The position numbers were made by a program, and so were the translations under genes. A stretch of 64,000 bases of DNA from Lumnitzera littorea (taxonomy: Eukaryota > Streptophyta > Magnoliopsida > Myrtales > Combretaceae): the NCBI GenBank assembly GCA_024138015.1, contig JAMXBB010000003.1, positions 72,404,302 through 72,468,301 on the forward strand, in the 5' to 3' direction. Below the pieces are notes generated by a model. The model did no database searches and was not told the origin of the DNA. It saw nothing but the letters and a program-made list of their open reading frames with translations. Below are positions 13,583-24,439 of the stretch, piece by piece. The first letter of the stretch is position 1; every line of letters starts with the position of its first letter.

Positions 13583-14270
13583 TGTATATATATATATATA
13601 TATACACAAACATACACACACTATAAACACACACGTACTAATTAATCCATATATACCTCCTGTCTCAGAACATCTACACCCGAAAATAGCAGAAGAATTT
13701 TCTTTAATGAGATTGAAGGACATGCCTGTATTTAACAAATCCGACACAGAAGTTACTGAAGAAGTTCTCAATAAATTTCACGAAGGGACTAAGGCAGCTG
13801 CAGCTATCATTTGGAACACATTTGGATTCCTAGAACGTATGTACCTGGAAAAAATAGAAGAATCTCACTCAGTTCCTATCTTCCCTATTGGTCCTATTCA
13901 TAAGCACTCCAATGCTCCTTCATTCAGTTTACTAAATGAAGATAGAAGCTGCATATCCTGGCTGGATTCTCACCCCTCAAATTCGGTACTCTATGTAAGC
14001 ACCGGCAGCTTGATCACGCTTACTCAAAGCGAATTGACTGAGATGGCTTGTGGAATAGCAGATAGTGACCAACCCTTCTTGTTGGTAATTCGGCCTGGTC
14101 TAGTAAATGGTGTGTCAGACGCAACTTGCTTGGATGATCAAGGGCCATCCTCATATGCATATGTCACCAGAAAAGTCACTCACACTAAATTGTCGAATAA
14201 TCCCTTTGTTTCTATGTGCACTTACATCATTGTCTACTACCTATATGTGTATGATGCATTGGGTTAGTTT
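13152..14270 (+). pseudogene. Truncated family-1 UDP-glycosyltransferase, UGT76-like
   Basis: Family members transfer a sugar from a UDP-sugar to small molecules in the cytosol. Exon 1 is 13,152-13,512. A 156-nt phase-1 GT-AG intron (13,513-13,668; donor AG|GTAAGG, acceptor TGTCTCAG) follows, then exon 2. Residues 20-30 (PCPLQGHITPM) hold the expected catalytic His26. The CIIFDAVM stretch holds the partner Asp77. Exon 2 carries MRLKDMPV, IWNTF, CISWLDSHPSNSVLYVS and QPFLLVIRPGLVNG, all family landmarks. Two defects are clear. About 60 residues are missing after residue 35, where helix and strand sequence following the His loop should be. Homology also stops near 14,111, so the C-terminal PSPG sugar-donor box is absent and the last roughly 50 codons are unrelated. 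The product could not bind UDP-sugar. The intron is a multiple of three with no stop, so the unspliced frame also stays open. Confidence 0.88.
13553..13622. repeat. Compound microsatellite inside the UGT intron
   Basis: About eight copies of TATG run into a (TA)n tract and then CA-rich sequence. It lies wholly inside the inferred intron and translates as a repetitive Tyr/Val/Cys/Ile stretch if retained. It is probably polymorphic in length. Confidence 0.9.
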
Positions 14271-14414
14271 GGCTTCTAGTTTATTGGGCCATTCAAGCTT
14301 TCACCGTTTGCTTTGATTAGGAATAAGAGGTGGGAATGCATTGCTTTGAAAGGAATCTGGAAAGCGAATGTCTGAAATAGAAAGGATTTTTATGGAAATG
14401 GAAAAGAGAAGGAT

Positions 14415-15120
14415 TGTCACGGTCGTTGCAAAAAATTTGTTTCGCTAATTCATAATTAGAAGCAATCAAACAGCATACATCTCAGCCACAGCAAAACAAC
14501 ACTCAAAGCTCAACTCCAAGCCCGAATTCTCATTTTAAATCCCTTTGTGATGGTTAAAGTACGCCATTTTAGGATTTAATAGCCAACAAGTGTGTGGTTT
14601 AAAATAATTTCGACCATAGGGTATCACCAAGAGTCAAGTCAGGAAAAGCACTCACCTGGACAAAAAAAAAAAAAAAAATAATCACAAGCAGCACCATTAT
14701 ACAGATCGAACGAATCAATTTGCATGCACAAGATCACCTAAAGGCACTTCAATAAGTTAACAAACATAGTTAACAAGCAAATGTATAGTACCATTCACTC
14801 TCTACATTTTCACTATTCATTTTTAAAGTTCATAATTTCATCATTTCTTATCCGTTCTTAATGTTCTATCTATTATTACAATCATCATCACAAGTACCAT
14901 TTAGATACGCTATCAATCCAAATTTGCCCAATTTGCAGAATTATGAAAATACCCTTCAATTTGGTTATGTTTTACACTATATTACTTAATTGGAGTATCC
15001 AATTAACTGAACCCTTAAATATTCAAATTTTTTAAAGGTTCCATGTCACTACCAATCTGGTTAGATTGGTTGCAAGTTGATAGCAACTTGCAAAGCTCGT
15101 TTAAATTTCCCAAATTTCAA
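14415..15120. mobile_element. LTR-like non-coding segment
   Basis: Begins TGTCACGGTCGTTGC, a start reminiscent of chromovirus LTRs (TGTCACGAC). It contains an A17 run at about 14,664 and ends where protease-like coding sequence of the adjacent minus-strand element begins. It could be that element's 3' LTR. It shows no obvious similarity to the LTR at 17,240, so the assignment is weak. Confidence 0.3.
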
Positions 15121-15124
15121 ATAG

Positions 15125-16963
15125 TTGATAAGGTTTTTACCTCAGTAGGCAACTCCTCTTTGGCTCTTAACTCCATAATTTTTCGAACCAACAAATAAGT
15201 CGATCTTTCAAGCTTTAACTCTCTTTAATTTAGCTCGGGTTAATACCAAAACCTCCTTCTTCAAGGCTTGACTCAATTGAGATTACATGACCTTCACTTG
15301 TTCGACGGTCATAGAACTCAATTTCATCTTCTTACCTTCGTGCTCTATAAAGCTTGTATTCCTCCTTCTGTCATACATAACTGCTTGATCAAACATCCAT
15401 GGTTGTCCAAGTAAAATGTGGGACATACTCATGGGTAGCACATCATAGAGCACTTCATCTTGATACTAGCTAATGCAAATTGGCACAAACACCTATTTGT
15501 TCACTTATAGGGCTCCCTTGCCACTAAGCCAATGAAGCTTGTAAGGTTTCGGGTGAGGCATGGTTAGAAATTTTAGCTACTAGACCATAAATGTAGAGGC
15601 TTCATTGATGTAGCTCCTACTGTTAATGATTAGCATGTACAGTGAATCATTTACCTTGCATTTAATATGGAAGAGATTTTCTCTGTATTCTTCTTCGGGT
15701 ATAAGATTGACACTCATTGTCCTTTTCAACACTAGAGCGGTTAGCATAAAGTTACCTTCCTCACTATAGATAACTTCCTCTTCGGACAATTTGGTCTGTC
15801 CATCATCCTTCAACTCCTATACTTCCTCATCAATACTGTCAACTTCAATGGTTGGCACCTTACCTTGGATCACCATTGTTCACTTGTTCGGACATTGAGC
15901 GAAAATGTATCTAAAGCCTTGGCATTAGAAATACTTGATCTCACTCATCTTCCTCCTTGAACTTTAGCCTTTCTTAAACTTCCTTAAGGGTTCCTTCTCC
16001 TCTACTTGAGTAGTTTGAGCAGGTAAGGTCTCAGTGGCCTTGCTTGGTTTCATTCGCATAGGTCTGCTTGAAACAGGTTAACTATTACTAGGACAATTGA
16101 TAGATGGTCAAAATCTTCCTATTCGGCACCTTTCTATCCTCTAGGTAGCTCAGATTACGTCATCAAGCATACTAATGTCTAAGGTTTCTAAGACATCCTT
16201 AATCTCATACTTTAACCCACCAATTAATCAAGATATAATTCGGTCTTCTAGCTTTACAACTTTGCATTGGATCATTAACATTTAGAATTCCTTAACATAA
16301 GTGTCCACACTCGATCCTCTTTGTCTCAATTCTTGCAATCTTTTGAAGGGATCTTACATATAATAGCTCAGCATAAGCCTTCTCTACACGATACTCTTCA
16401 TTTCTTTCCAACTCTTAATTTCTTGTTATCCTTCCCTTCTTTTGGTGGCTTGCAAGTTCTTCCACCACAAGGCAACATAACCTGTGAACTCCAACATAGC
16501 AAGTCTAACCTTTGCATTATCAAGCACTTCATGGTATTCAAACTGTTTTTCAATGATATCTGCCCAATCTAGATAGTCTTCAACATCTCCACTTCTAAAG
16601 AAACTTAGAATACGCATTCTCAACCCTTTAACTTTAAGGGCTTGTACATTTTTTTTTCCTTAGGCTCGTAGTACTCCTTTACCTCATCATCTCTTTCTAC
16701 TTTCTCCTTAATCTCTTGAAATGCTAGCCTTCATCTAGCATCCCTACTAACTCCTTTAGCTCGGGCTAGTTAAGTTGAGGCATTAACTCAGCCAAATTGA
16801 CCATTGCCTCGCCCTTATTGTTCGCGTTCCTTAATGGGGCTATTTCTAGCTCGCTACCTATCTTCTTAGATAACAATCACCAGACTAGCTACTAAGTTGG
16901 TAAGCCTATCTAAGCAATCACCTACTAACTGAAGTATGAAGCTTCCTTTCTATCCTTGGTCAT
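15125..16963 (-). pseudogene. Chromovirus-type Ty3/Gypsy gag-protease remnant
   Basis: Reading leftwards from an ATG at 16,963, a broken frame encodes a chromovirus gag. The capsid-like part at about 16,430-16,620 includes VEDYLDWADIIEK, KVRLAMLEFTGY and LWWKNLQATKRREG. A degraded zinc knuckle (CQGFRYIFAQCP, where the family has CQGFGHIASQCP) lies near 15,915. Acidic linker and retropepsin-like sequence (RENLFHIKC, then LIINSRSYINEAST) follow at 15,580-15,813. The family reads LIIDGGSCTNVAST, so the catalytic Asp is now Asn. A further heavily stopped protease tail (GRPWQFD-like region decayed) reaches about 15,125. RT, RNase H and integrase are absent, so this is a 5'-only remnant. Gag would normally package RNA and the protease would cut the polyprotein. 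Confidence 0.8.
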
Positions 16964-17220
16964 GTTGAGTGCCACTTTCTTGACTTCCTAAAGTTCCTTG
17001 AACATTAAAATTTGATATTGTTGGTTACTTCACAATGACAATTACACAACAAATGAACAGTTAACCACACCCTGTTTTGCATATTCGAAAACAAGGGAAA
17101 ACAAAGTATAGAACACTACTCAACTACTAAACTTCAAGGCTAATAAAAGAACTGTTATCTCACGAGAGCAACAATAGACTACTAAAAGAACATAGTAGTA
17201 GAATCCAACTTTAAAAGTAT

Positions 17221-17236
17221 CAAGGCTCTGATACCA
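17221..17236 (-). promoter_or_regulatory. Primer-binding site, initiator tRNA-Met type
   Basis: On the minus strand this reads TGGTATCAGAGCCTTG, complementary to the 3' end of initiator tRNA-Met and still perfect over the first 12 bases. It lies three bases inside the LTR edge at 17,240 and upstream of the gag at 16,963. This fixes the element's orientation. Confidence 0.85.
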
Positions 17237-17239
17237 AAA

Positions 17240-18127
17240 TGATATAGATTTGTGGATGAATATACAAACCTAATATCACTTGTAACCAAAGGGGGTGAGT
17301 CTAAGTTGTGAGGTGGCTAAAAAAAGTAAATGATAGTCATGGGATTAGCAGGGGTTCTCATGCATTGATGATGGATATGATGCATTAAAGCCTTAGACGA
17401 GCTTGAGTCACACTTGATATGACATACAAGTATGGTCGGAGGTCACTCACCACTAGTCCATGCTCGAATGGGCTAGATAAGAGTAGCTCAAGAGTAAGCA
17501 AAAAAGACACTTAGCTTAAGAGAGAGTAAAAGGTTCAATGTATTTTTCTATGTATATCCCTGTGTGACTATTACATTATGTAAGTATTTACAGTACCCTG
17601 TTAAGGTAAGTGTTAAGTTATAGAAATTACTAAGAATCAAACTTTATTTGTTAAACAAAAAGGAGAATAATTTACTAGGAAATGAAATCATGCAAAAAAG
17701 AACATCCTTTGTCAAAAAGGACAGTACGGGTGCTAGAAAGTACAGCACACATGCGTTTTTAATCACTCTATGATTCTAACAATAATGTGAGCTAAGCAAA
17801 GGTAGTCCTTTGATTAGGTCTGTTCAGCGTTGGTAGTTTGGCACCCTGATGATTCAGGCCAAATAGGGGTTAGCTCAAGGGCAACTCATATTTGGGTCGG
17901 CCTTGGATTGTCAGCTCTTTACAATTGTCAGCTCTACCTCGATATTGTAAAGATGGTTGTTTTCCTGATTTGGTGCTTGGACTAAGGTATTTGGGAGGGG
18001 TTGGCTCCATGTGTTAGCTAATCATCTCAGCAGCTTCTTGGATGGTGTGGAGAGTAAAGTAGCTCGGCAGATCGGATTGGGAAAAATATTGCTCTTTAGC
18101 ACTTAACTTTCCTCGAACAGCTTAGCA
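17240..18127 (-). mobile_element. 5' LTR of the minus-strand chromovirus
   Basis: The plus strand begins TGATATAG directly after the primer-binding site, so this is the end of the minus-strand 5' LTR. The far edge is placed near 18,127 only because Athila protease sequence starts soon after. No second LTR copy was found in the window. Confidence 0.5.
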
Positions 18128-18189
18128 AACCATGTAAGAAAGCCCTTAGGCTCAAGAGCAAGTGAGTAGTCCTTGATCCCTATCACCGG

Positions 18190-18498
18190 TGCTAGAGTTA
18201 ATATAATTTCTTTATCTATGGTTGAAGAGCTTGGGTTAGGGAAGGAAATGAAGAAGTTTGAGCTTACCATATAATTAGATGACCGTACTATTAAAGGACC
18301 AAAGGACCTAAAGGAGTGATCGAAATTATGTTGGTAAAGATAGATAAGGTGGTGTTCCTAGTAGATTTTATAATAGTTGATATGGATAAAGATTCAGGGA
18401 CTTCAATCATCCTTAGGCATCCATTTATGGCTATTGCTAGAGCAACCATTTACATAAAGAATAGTGAAGCAGTCTTAAGGGTTAGAGACAAAGGATAA
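18190..18498 (+). pseudogene. Athila-type retropepsin fragment
   Basis: The translation includes GARVNIISLSMVEELGLGKEMKKFEL, then VIEIMLVKIDKVVFLVDFIIVDMD and ILRHPFMAIARATIYI. This parallels the Athila protease at 60,754-61,782 (GASINLIP, GIIEDVLVQVGKFIFPVDFVILDMDED, ILGKPFLAIARAIINV). The catalytic DLGAS is altered to TGA-R, so the active Asp is lost, and a stop interrupts the fragment near 18,272. RT, RNase H and integrase do not follow; the sequence jumps to 3' non-coding DNA, implying an internal deletion. Confidence 0.75.
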
Positions 18499-19468
18499 AT
18501 TGTAAATATTTTAAAGAGATGGACATGAAACCAATCTTAAGGTACAAAGTCAGATACATCATTAGAAGCTCTAGCTGGAGAGAAGATGAGTTCTAATAAG
18601 ATCAAGTAGCACCCAATAAGAAAAAAGGAAAAATAAGGTTAATGAAAGGAATTACTAACAATTTGATCCACCTTGAGAAGCAGAAAGAGTTACGCTAATG
18701 ACTATAAAATAAGCACTTGGTAGGAGGCAACTCAACTCCAGTTCACCTTTATGTTTGCATCATCTTGTTTATGTTTAAGTTTCCAAATCAAGAGCTATTT
18801 CTAATATATGCTTTCTTTGTTTTGTGTAGGTGCAATGTATATAAATAAAGGAAGGAGGGAACCACTACAAAAGAACCCCATTCCTCATAAGAATCGAGAA
18901 GGAAATCGAGGACTTAGAATATACTAAGAAACAAGAGGAGTCCTGTTCTAACTTCCTCTTTTACTTCCCATTGCACATACAGTGAATTATGAAATATACA
19001 TCTAAATTAAAGTTGGGGGTAGAAAAGTTAGACATAAATATTAAAGCTATGTGATTCTAAATGAGTTTTAATGATTGATTAAATTTATCCCTTTCGTGTA
19101 CTCGTAGAAATATTGTTTTTTGAGAGGTTGGATCCATTTTCCTTTATGCTTCATGCCTCAATCTTTGAGTATGTTATTGGTTATAAAGTTTGGATGAAGG
19201 AAAGTAGAAAAAATTTATTAGGGTTTTGTTTTGAAAGAAGTCCCTTGTGAATAAATCATGAACATTTCTCAAAATTTTATAATCAATTCATGACATTTTT
19301 GCTCTATTTTGTTATGCCAAATTTAGGCATGGTTTAGAGGTTTAGAGTTACGGAAATGTTTTGGTTAGGTGTTAGATTTTTCTATTTTCTAAGGTTGACC
19401 TGTATGTATACACCATTTTTTTGAGGAATTGAGTAGTCTATTAAATTTGTATGAGCCAAAGTGGGTAT
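18499..19468 (+). mobile_element. Athila 3' non-coding region
   Basis: AAATAAGCACTTGGTAGGAGGCAACTC at about 18,705 and AAAGTTGGGGGTAGAAAAG near 19,011 resemble the stretch between integrase and 3' LTR of Athila elements. The G-run would be the polypurine tract. Any LTR beyond it is cut off by element D at 19,469. Confidence 0.45.
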
Positions 19469-19930
19469 GATTATCGGATGATTTTAGGGTAAGACTTTGT
19501 TCATGCAGAAACATAAAAGCTTAAATGGTATTGTAGCTAATTTGGTGTAGCTACTTTCATGCCTAAGTTAGTAATTGTTTTAGAGTTAAAGGTCTTAAAG
19601 GAGTTCTTACAATGCTTTCTCTTCATATTTATAGGCAAACATCGGGTGTTTGAAACTGTAGTTAATCATTAGTAGTAGGCTTCATGGAGATCTTATAATT
19701 AAGCACATGCTTAAAATATAGGAATAAAGAGTAGTTATGTAATGAGATCATACCAAATAATAACCGTTTGCATCACTTTCTTAAGTTCAAATTGGACATA
19801 TTAATAGGCTAGACTCTAAGGCCCATTAAGCAAACTAAGTCTTAGTTGGAATCAATTAAGAATAAAATTAGTCATCTTTTCATCAGTGGAATGGCCAAGT
19901 AATATTTAAGGTAAAATCTGACCATCAATA
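19469..19930 (-). mobile_element. Element D (Tat lineage) 3' LTR
   Basis: Collinear with the LTR at 49,264-49,750 in the same orientation: shared ATGATTTTAGGGTA, GCTTTCTCTTCATATTTATA, AAGCACATGCTTAAAATATA and CTCTAAGGCCCATTAAGC. A minus-strand TATA box (TATAAATAT, 19,625-19,633) matches one in the partner (49,444-49,452). The two copies differ at many positions, mostly transitions, so the insertion is old. A polypurine tract follows at 19,931, marking it as the 3' LTR. Its first few bases are altered and no target duplication with the 49,751 flank was found. Confidence 0.85.
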
Positions 19931-19950
19931 TTTTCCCCTTAACTCTCATG
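19931..19950 (-). promoter_or_regulatory. Polypurine tract of element D
   Basis: On the minus strand this reads CATGAGAGTTAAGGGGAAAA directly before the LTR start TATTGATGG. This is the usual position of the plus-strand DNA primer in LTR elements. Confidence 0.7.
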
Positions 19951-20315
19951 GTCAATTATTGAAGTAAATAAAGCTTAATGTTCAGTTTAGGGGGTTGGAT
20001 GGTTAAGACCAAAATGATTTTTCCTGATGCCTAATGACATGGGAATGTTTCATTTTCATTTTAAAATATGACGGATTGTATCCTTAATAAAAGGTTGCAG
20101 CCTTTTAATTTTCTTACCTATTCACTTTTCTATGGTTGTACATATGATAGTTGTCATCCTAGCCATCATTATGCTACAAGGGCTAATAGCTGTTAGTAAC
20201 ATGATAACTGTCGGATTTTTAGCTCATAACACGTATCATTAATCCATACCTGATCATCTAATCAGAACCACATTCCCATCAGAAGTGTATTAAGGTTTTG
20301 AGGAGAAATTGTTCA
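19951..20315 (+). other. Element D spacer upstream of the reverse-strand gene
   Basis: Non-coding sequence between the polypurine tract and the TATA box of the gene that runs against gag-pol. No motif beyond a G-run near 19,997 was recognised. Confidence 0.4.
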
Positions 20316-20324
20316 TATATAAAG
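20316..20324 (+). promoter_or_regulatory. TATA box of the reverse-strand gene in element D
   Basis: TATATAAAG lies 279 bp before the ATG at 20,595. Element C has TATAAAAAG 248 bp before its corresponding ATG. The shared position suggests that this gene has its own promoter independent of the LTR. Confidence 0.55.
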
Positions 20325-20594
20325 GATTTTTCCATATAGATAAAAGATTTCTTCACTCTATCCTCATCTGTATCTACTATCAAAGTTGTCATTTACTTTC
20401 AACATCTCATCTTCATCTTCCAAACATTCATCTAGTTTTTCATTCTATCGTATAGCTTCAATCAAGTATGGTTCGAAGTGTCATTCATTGACTTGTACTT
20501 TTAGATTCTAAAGTAACTGAAATCGATGCTACTTCTCCCCCTTAAAAAAAGGAACAATTTGATGTGTTTTTAAAGTAGCTCAATAAATAACATA

Positions 20595-21756
20595 ATGGAG
20601 CGATGGGAAAAACTTGCTCGCATCAATGCTCTTCTGATGGATAACTGTCTAAGTGATAAGGAAGGAAGATCTATAGCTAGGTACTTGTATAATAATGTTG
20701 TTTATTACTATGATTCTCTTGATGGAGTGGCAAGCGCTGCTATTAAGACACTAGTCTCAAAGTATAATAAATATTAGCAAGATCATCTCAAGACATGGAA
20801 TCTGTGTAGGCCAAGGGAGGAGGAGAGGGTGTGTTTTTCGAGGGTATGTGAGTTTCATATATACCAGAAATACTTTGATTTTATCCTATGCTTCCCATTT
20901 TTTGCTTTTATTAAACAATTCTTCGATTATTTTTTAGTTGCACCAAGTATGTTTTAATTAAATACTTATCGACTTCTCATAGCATTCGAGATATTTTGTA
21001 AGGAGGTTGAGGTTAAGGCCATGCCCCAATTGTTTAGGTATTTCTTCACGTTAAGGAGGCAACCTAACCATTGGAATTTCATGGCTACTTAGCATGGTCG
21101 GAAATTTATGTTTAGGTTAAAGTCTAAAATCCACAAGTGGCATGAAAAGTTTGTGTCTATTGTATTAGATGAAGATTTGGATTTTTGGACTAAGTGGATT
21201 GAGCCCATCTATACTAAAGATATTGAATTGATGCCAATGACACCATTATAGCCAAAAAGATACAAGAAAGAATGAAGAATAAAATGTTCTTTTGGGATGT
21301 CAAGAGGATAATAAGACAATATGAGAATGGGGATCCAATCCTTTCTAAAAAAGAAGGTAAGTGCTAAAGCAATCACTATGCTAAGTAGAGTTACAAGAGG
21401 AAAGCTGTTCTTATGACTTAAGGGGAGAATAGTTACCTTTGAGCTTCACGCAGCATGGATCTCGCAAGTTGATGATTTTTGTCTCTTTTCCACTTTTAAT
21501 ACTCTTATCCTTTATTGCAGATATGAGAGCAGGTGCTGTAGATCTTGCCAAACTATTAGCTCAAGAAAAGGCCAAGAAACTGAAGCTCAATAAACCTATA
21601 AGCATTAAAGCACCTATCACTCGACTGGTTATGCTAGAAAAGGTCACACAGGAGAAAGTTGTAAAGCAAGCTACAACTCCGAAAAAGGTAACTCATCTTA
21701 CCGATAAGAGTCAAGGGATTAAATGGACTGGAGCCCCTAAGGCCACACTTAAAGTG
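20595..21756 (+). pseudogene. Reverse-strand gene of Tat element D, 5' part (PF04195-like)
   Basis: The gene runs opposite to D's gag-pol. Exon 1 (20,595-21,356) starts MERWEKLARINAL, and later has FHIYQKYFDF, LFRYFFTLRRQPN, KWHEKFVSIVLDEDLDFWTKW and KKIQER. These parallel element C's copy and the plant family called putative gypsy-type transposon (PF04195). A GT-AG intron follows (21,357-21,520, 164 nt; AAGAAG|GTAAG, TTATTGCAG). Exon 2 (from 21,521) encodes AVDLAKLLAQEKAKKLK and a lysine-rich stretch. It is cut at 21,757 by the nested insertion and resumes at 42,839. Stops occur at 20,778 (TAG where the inverted copy has TGG) and elsewhere, and one frameshift near 21,240. The function is unknown; similar extra genes are known in Tat elements. 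Confidence 0.75.
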
Positions 21757-21761
21757 ATCCC
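21757..21761. repeat. Target-site duplication, left copy (ATCCC)
   Basis: ATCCC directly precedes the LTR terminus at 21,762. It is repeated directly after the other LTR terminus, at 42,839-42,843. Five bases is the normal Ty3/Gypsy duplication. Confidence 0.85.
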
Positions 21762-21790
21762 TATTGTTAGTGAATGTTGGGATGAGGAAA
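21762..21790 (-). mobile_element. Stranded 29-bp tip of element C's 3' LTR
   Basis: Begins TATTGTTAGTGAAT and ends GGGATGAGGAAA, matching the terminus of the element C LTR family (42,366 onward). It is the outer edge of the 21-kb nested insertion. The rest of this LTR resumes at 34,757 with GATGAGGAAAAATC, so rearranged DNA now separates the tip from its body. Confidence 0.8.
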
Positions 21791-22279
21791 GGAGATCAAG
21801 TTCCATGTCCTGAGAAGATCTTGCCAATATTGATTATATTTTGTGATGAGAACCTGTTGATGGAACTGGTGGATCCATCCAGAGAATCGTTAAAATAGGC
21901 TATCGTGTTAAACAGATATCTTGCTAAGGACCTCCTTTCCTTATCTTCAGGATAATTATCTACAGAGAGCTCATTGATCCGAGCAAGTTTATCTTACCTT
22001 TTCTCCATGCTGTCGATTGAATTACCTGAAGAACAAGCAACTTCGCTCCTTATTGGGGGGGGGGGGGGGCAGGGAAAGTGGCTTCAATCTTCGTTGCCTC
22101 GGAATTGGAAAGCACAAGTTAACGAGCAACTTTGCGAACCATACTTGAATGGTTATGTGAAATGATACAACACAAATTGAAGAATTTGAGTTGAAGATAA
22201 GGAAATGAATGAAAGTTTATGATGCGACTAGAGAGGCCAATTCTGATTGTAAATATTACTTTATATAAGGATTATTCAT
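21791..22279 (-). mobile_element. Inverted copy of the reverse-strand gene's 5' end, fused to gag
   Basis: On the minus strand this carries the start of the same gene as at 20,595 and 35,811, plus upstream sequence including the TATA region. It matches 29,425-29,860 in direct orientation and 20.48-20.83 kb in inverted orientation. A run of 15 G (22,055-22,069) stands where C has six C and D has five. At 22,275-22,279 it joins element A gag at a shared TTCAT. In an intact Tat element this sequence lies between pol and 3' LTR, so its position before gag is a rearrangement. Confidence 0.8.
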
Positions 22280-23391
22280 AAAATTTTTCACTCGAATTAG
22301 GACAAAGAGCATGGTGATCATGATGCCAATAGTACTGACGATTTCATTTATTCACCTGAATTACCAAAAGAGCATGTTAAGGTTCCAACGAGACCTTCAT
22401 TTCCTACCTTCAAGAAGATTAATAAGGGCAAGCAACCACAGAACGTACATCATGTGGGACCCTTACATGTCAGTACCCCTTTTGCAACAACCAAACAGTT
22501 CTAAATAAGAAAGTCCTTTCATCTCAGAGATTTTGGAAGAAGTAATACCTCAGTACCTTAAGCTACCCCAGTTTGAAACATATGATGGGACGAAAGACCC
22601 TGATGACCACTTGGAATACTATTGTACACTGGCTAAGTTGCATGGTTTAAGCGACACAGTGGCTTATCAAGCCTTTCCTTCAACCTTGAGGAATGTAGCT
22701 AGCATATGGTTTAAACACCTGAAACCAAATACCATTTCATGTTTCAATGAACTAGTAGAGTTGTTCCATCAACACTTTCTTCTAGCAAACTTCCTTTTGA
22801 GGACTCTTCAATCCTTAACACTATCAAACAAAAGTCCAATCGATCAATCAAGGACTATTTGGCCAAATTTATGGTCAAGATGGTCTAAATCTCAGAATTG
22901 GATATGAGTGTGGCCGTCAACATCGTAATCGATGGATTTAAACCTCACAAAGACTTTTTTAAGTCTCTTGCAAAGAATAAGCTGAAAACTTTTGCTAAGT
23001 TTAAGGCTAAAGCCACCTCAAACATTCGATAAGAAGACAACATAAAAGCATGACAAGAGGCTAATCAGAGTATAGGAGATGGAATGAGTGATAAACGAAA
23101 AAATGTGAAGGATAGACTTAGCATGGACAACAACAATAGTTTCGACGCCGAGAGACCGAAGATATTGACATTCACTTCCCATATGCTTGTCAATCGTCCA
23201 ATCTTGAAAATTTTGATGGAAGTACTTAAGGAAAGAGGTGTCCTTCAGGGGTTGGAAAGAATGCGAAGGAATCCCTTAAGAAGAAATTTAAGCAAGTACT
23301 GTAATTTCCACCATGGCAAGGGCCATAATACAAATGAGTGCATTCAACTCAAAAATGCAATTAAAGATGCAATACAACGCGGGCACCTATG
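22280..23391 (+). pseudogene. Tat-lineage gag, element A (5'-truncated)
   Basis: The capsid-like region at 22,533-22,790 reads MEEVIPQYLKLPQF, YDGTKDPDDHLEYY, AFPSTLRNVASIWFKHLKPNTISCFNELVELF. This is the Tat/RIRE2-type gag (family: YDGTTDPDEHL, AFPLTLKGAARRWF). A frameshift near 22,790 moves the rest (SIKDYLAKFMV) to another frame. The nucleocapsid-like end (23,290-23,390) has KYCNFHHGKGHNTNECIQLK, a C-x2-H-x4-H-x4-C metal-binding variant typical of this lineage. The N-terminal 80 or so residues present in elements C and D (MT(K/R)S start) are missing because the gag begins at the rearrangement junction. Gag would form the particle shell. Confidence 0.85.
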
Positions 23392-23399
23392 AAAATTTT

Positions 23400-24439
23400 T
23401 AGCTCATGATGCCGAAAGAATCAAAAGACCATCTCAAAGGAGAAGAGAGGAACAAAAGGATGACACTCAGCCAGTAATGGCCATGAGGGATGCAAGGGAT
23501 GTTAATCTCACCAGAGCATTTAACGGAGTAATTAATACCATTGTCGGTGGATCTACTATAGGCCAATTGAGTTCTTCGAATTCGATTAATGCCAAGAATT
23601 ACATTTGCAATATTTATGGAAAAAAGGTCAAGATTGAAAATACAATATCTTTCAGAAAAGAAGATTTTGAAGGTATCTAGAGGCCACACAATGATGCACT
23701 TGTCATCAATGCAGGAGTTGCCAACTTTGAAGTCAAGAAGATTCTTGTTAACATGGAAAGTTTGGCCGATATCATTTTTTAGCATGTCTTCAATCAAATG
23801 AGGCCCAAGATCAAAGCGTAGCTGTAGTCTTATAAGTATGACTTATATGCTTCAATAATCAACTCGTCCAAGTAGCTAGAGTTATCTATTTGTTGATACA
23901 GATAGGGGATGACAAGTACGTTATAGAGGACAAAGTGAATTTTCTCGTCATCAAATGTTGGTCCCCTTATAACATGATAATGGGATGGCCATGGCAACAT
24001 TTATTTGACATTATCCCATTAACGGCACATCTAAAGGCCAAGTTTTCTACTCCTACGGGGGTTAGTATGTGTTGAAGGGATTAACAATTGGCACAGTCCT
24101 TATATATAAGGGTCTTCAAATGAGAAGAAGTTTTTCAAGTTGAAACTAGTCCAAATGGCAAGATAGTCGACATAGAGAACGCCGAAAATGATATAAAGGA
24201 AATTCCTCTACGAAATGATCTTGAGAAGACAATTAGGATAGGAAAACCCATATCAGTAGATGTTTGCTAAAGTTTGATTGACTTCTTGTAAGCCAATGTT
24301 GACCTGTTTGTATGGTTACCTTTGGACATGCCGGGTATTCCGAGAGACGTTATGGTACACAAGCCCCAGATTGACCTAAATGCAAATGTGGTCCAATAGA
24401 AAAAGAGACATTTTGCACTAGAGACACTGGTGGCAATAA
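23400..24439 (+). pseudogene. Tat protease region, element A
   Basis: After gag, NLTRAFNGVINTIVGGSTIGQ leads to DALVINAGVANFEVKKILVNMESLADIIF. In the Tat lineage this last part is VDSGSSADIL, so the catalytic Asp-Ser-Gly has become Asn-Met-Glu and proteolysis is lost. Downstream pieces (YKYDLYA, DDKYVIEDKVNFLVIKCWSPYNMIMGWPW) match the rest of the domain in shifting frames. The linker to RT (KKRHFALE) ends at the solo LTR at 24,440. Confidence 0.75.

Noticed and set aside
13244..13771. Minus-strand open frames of 99 and 73 codons opposite the UGT.
   Set aside because: They are shadows of the UGT exons and of the microsatellite in its intron.
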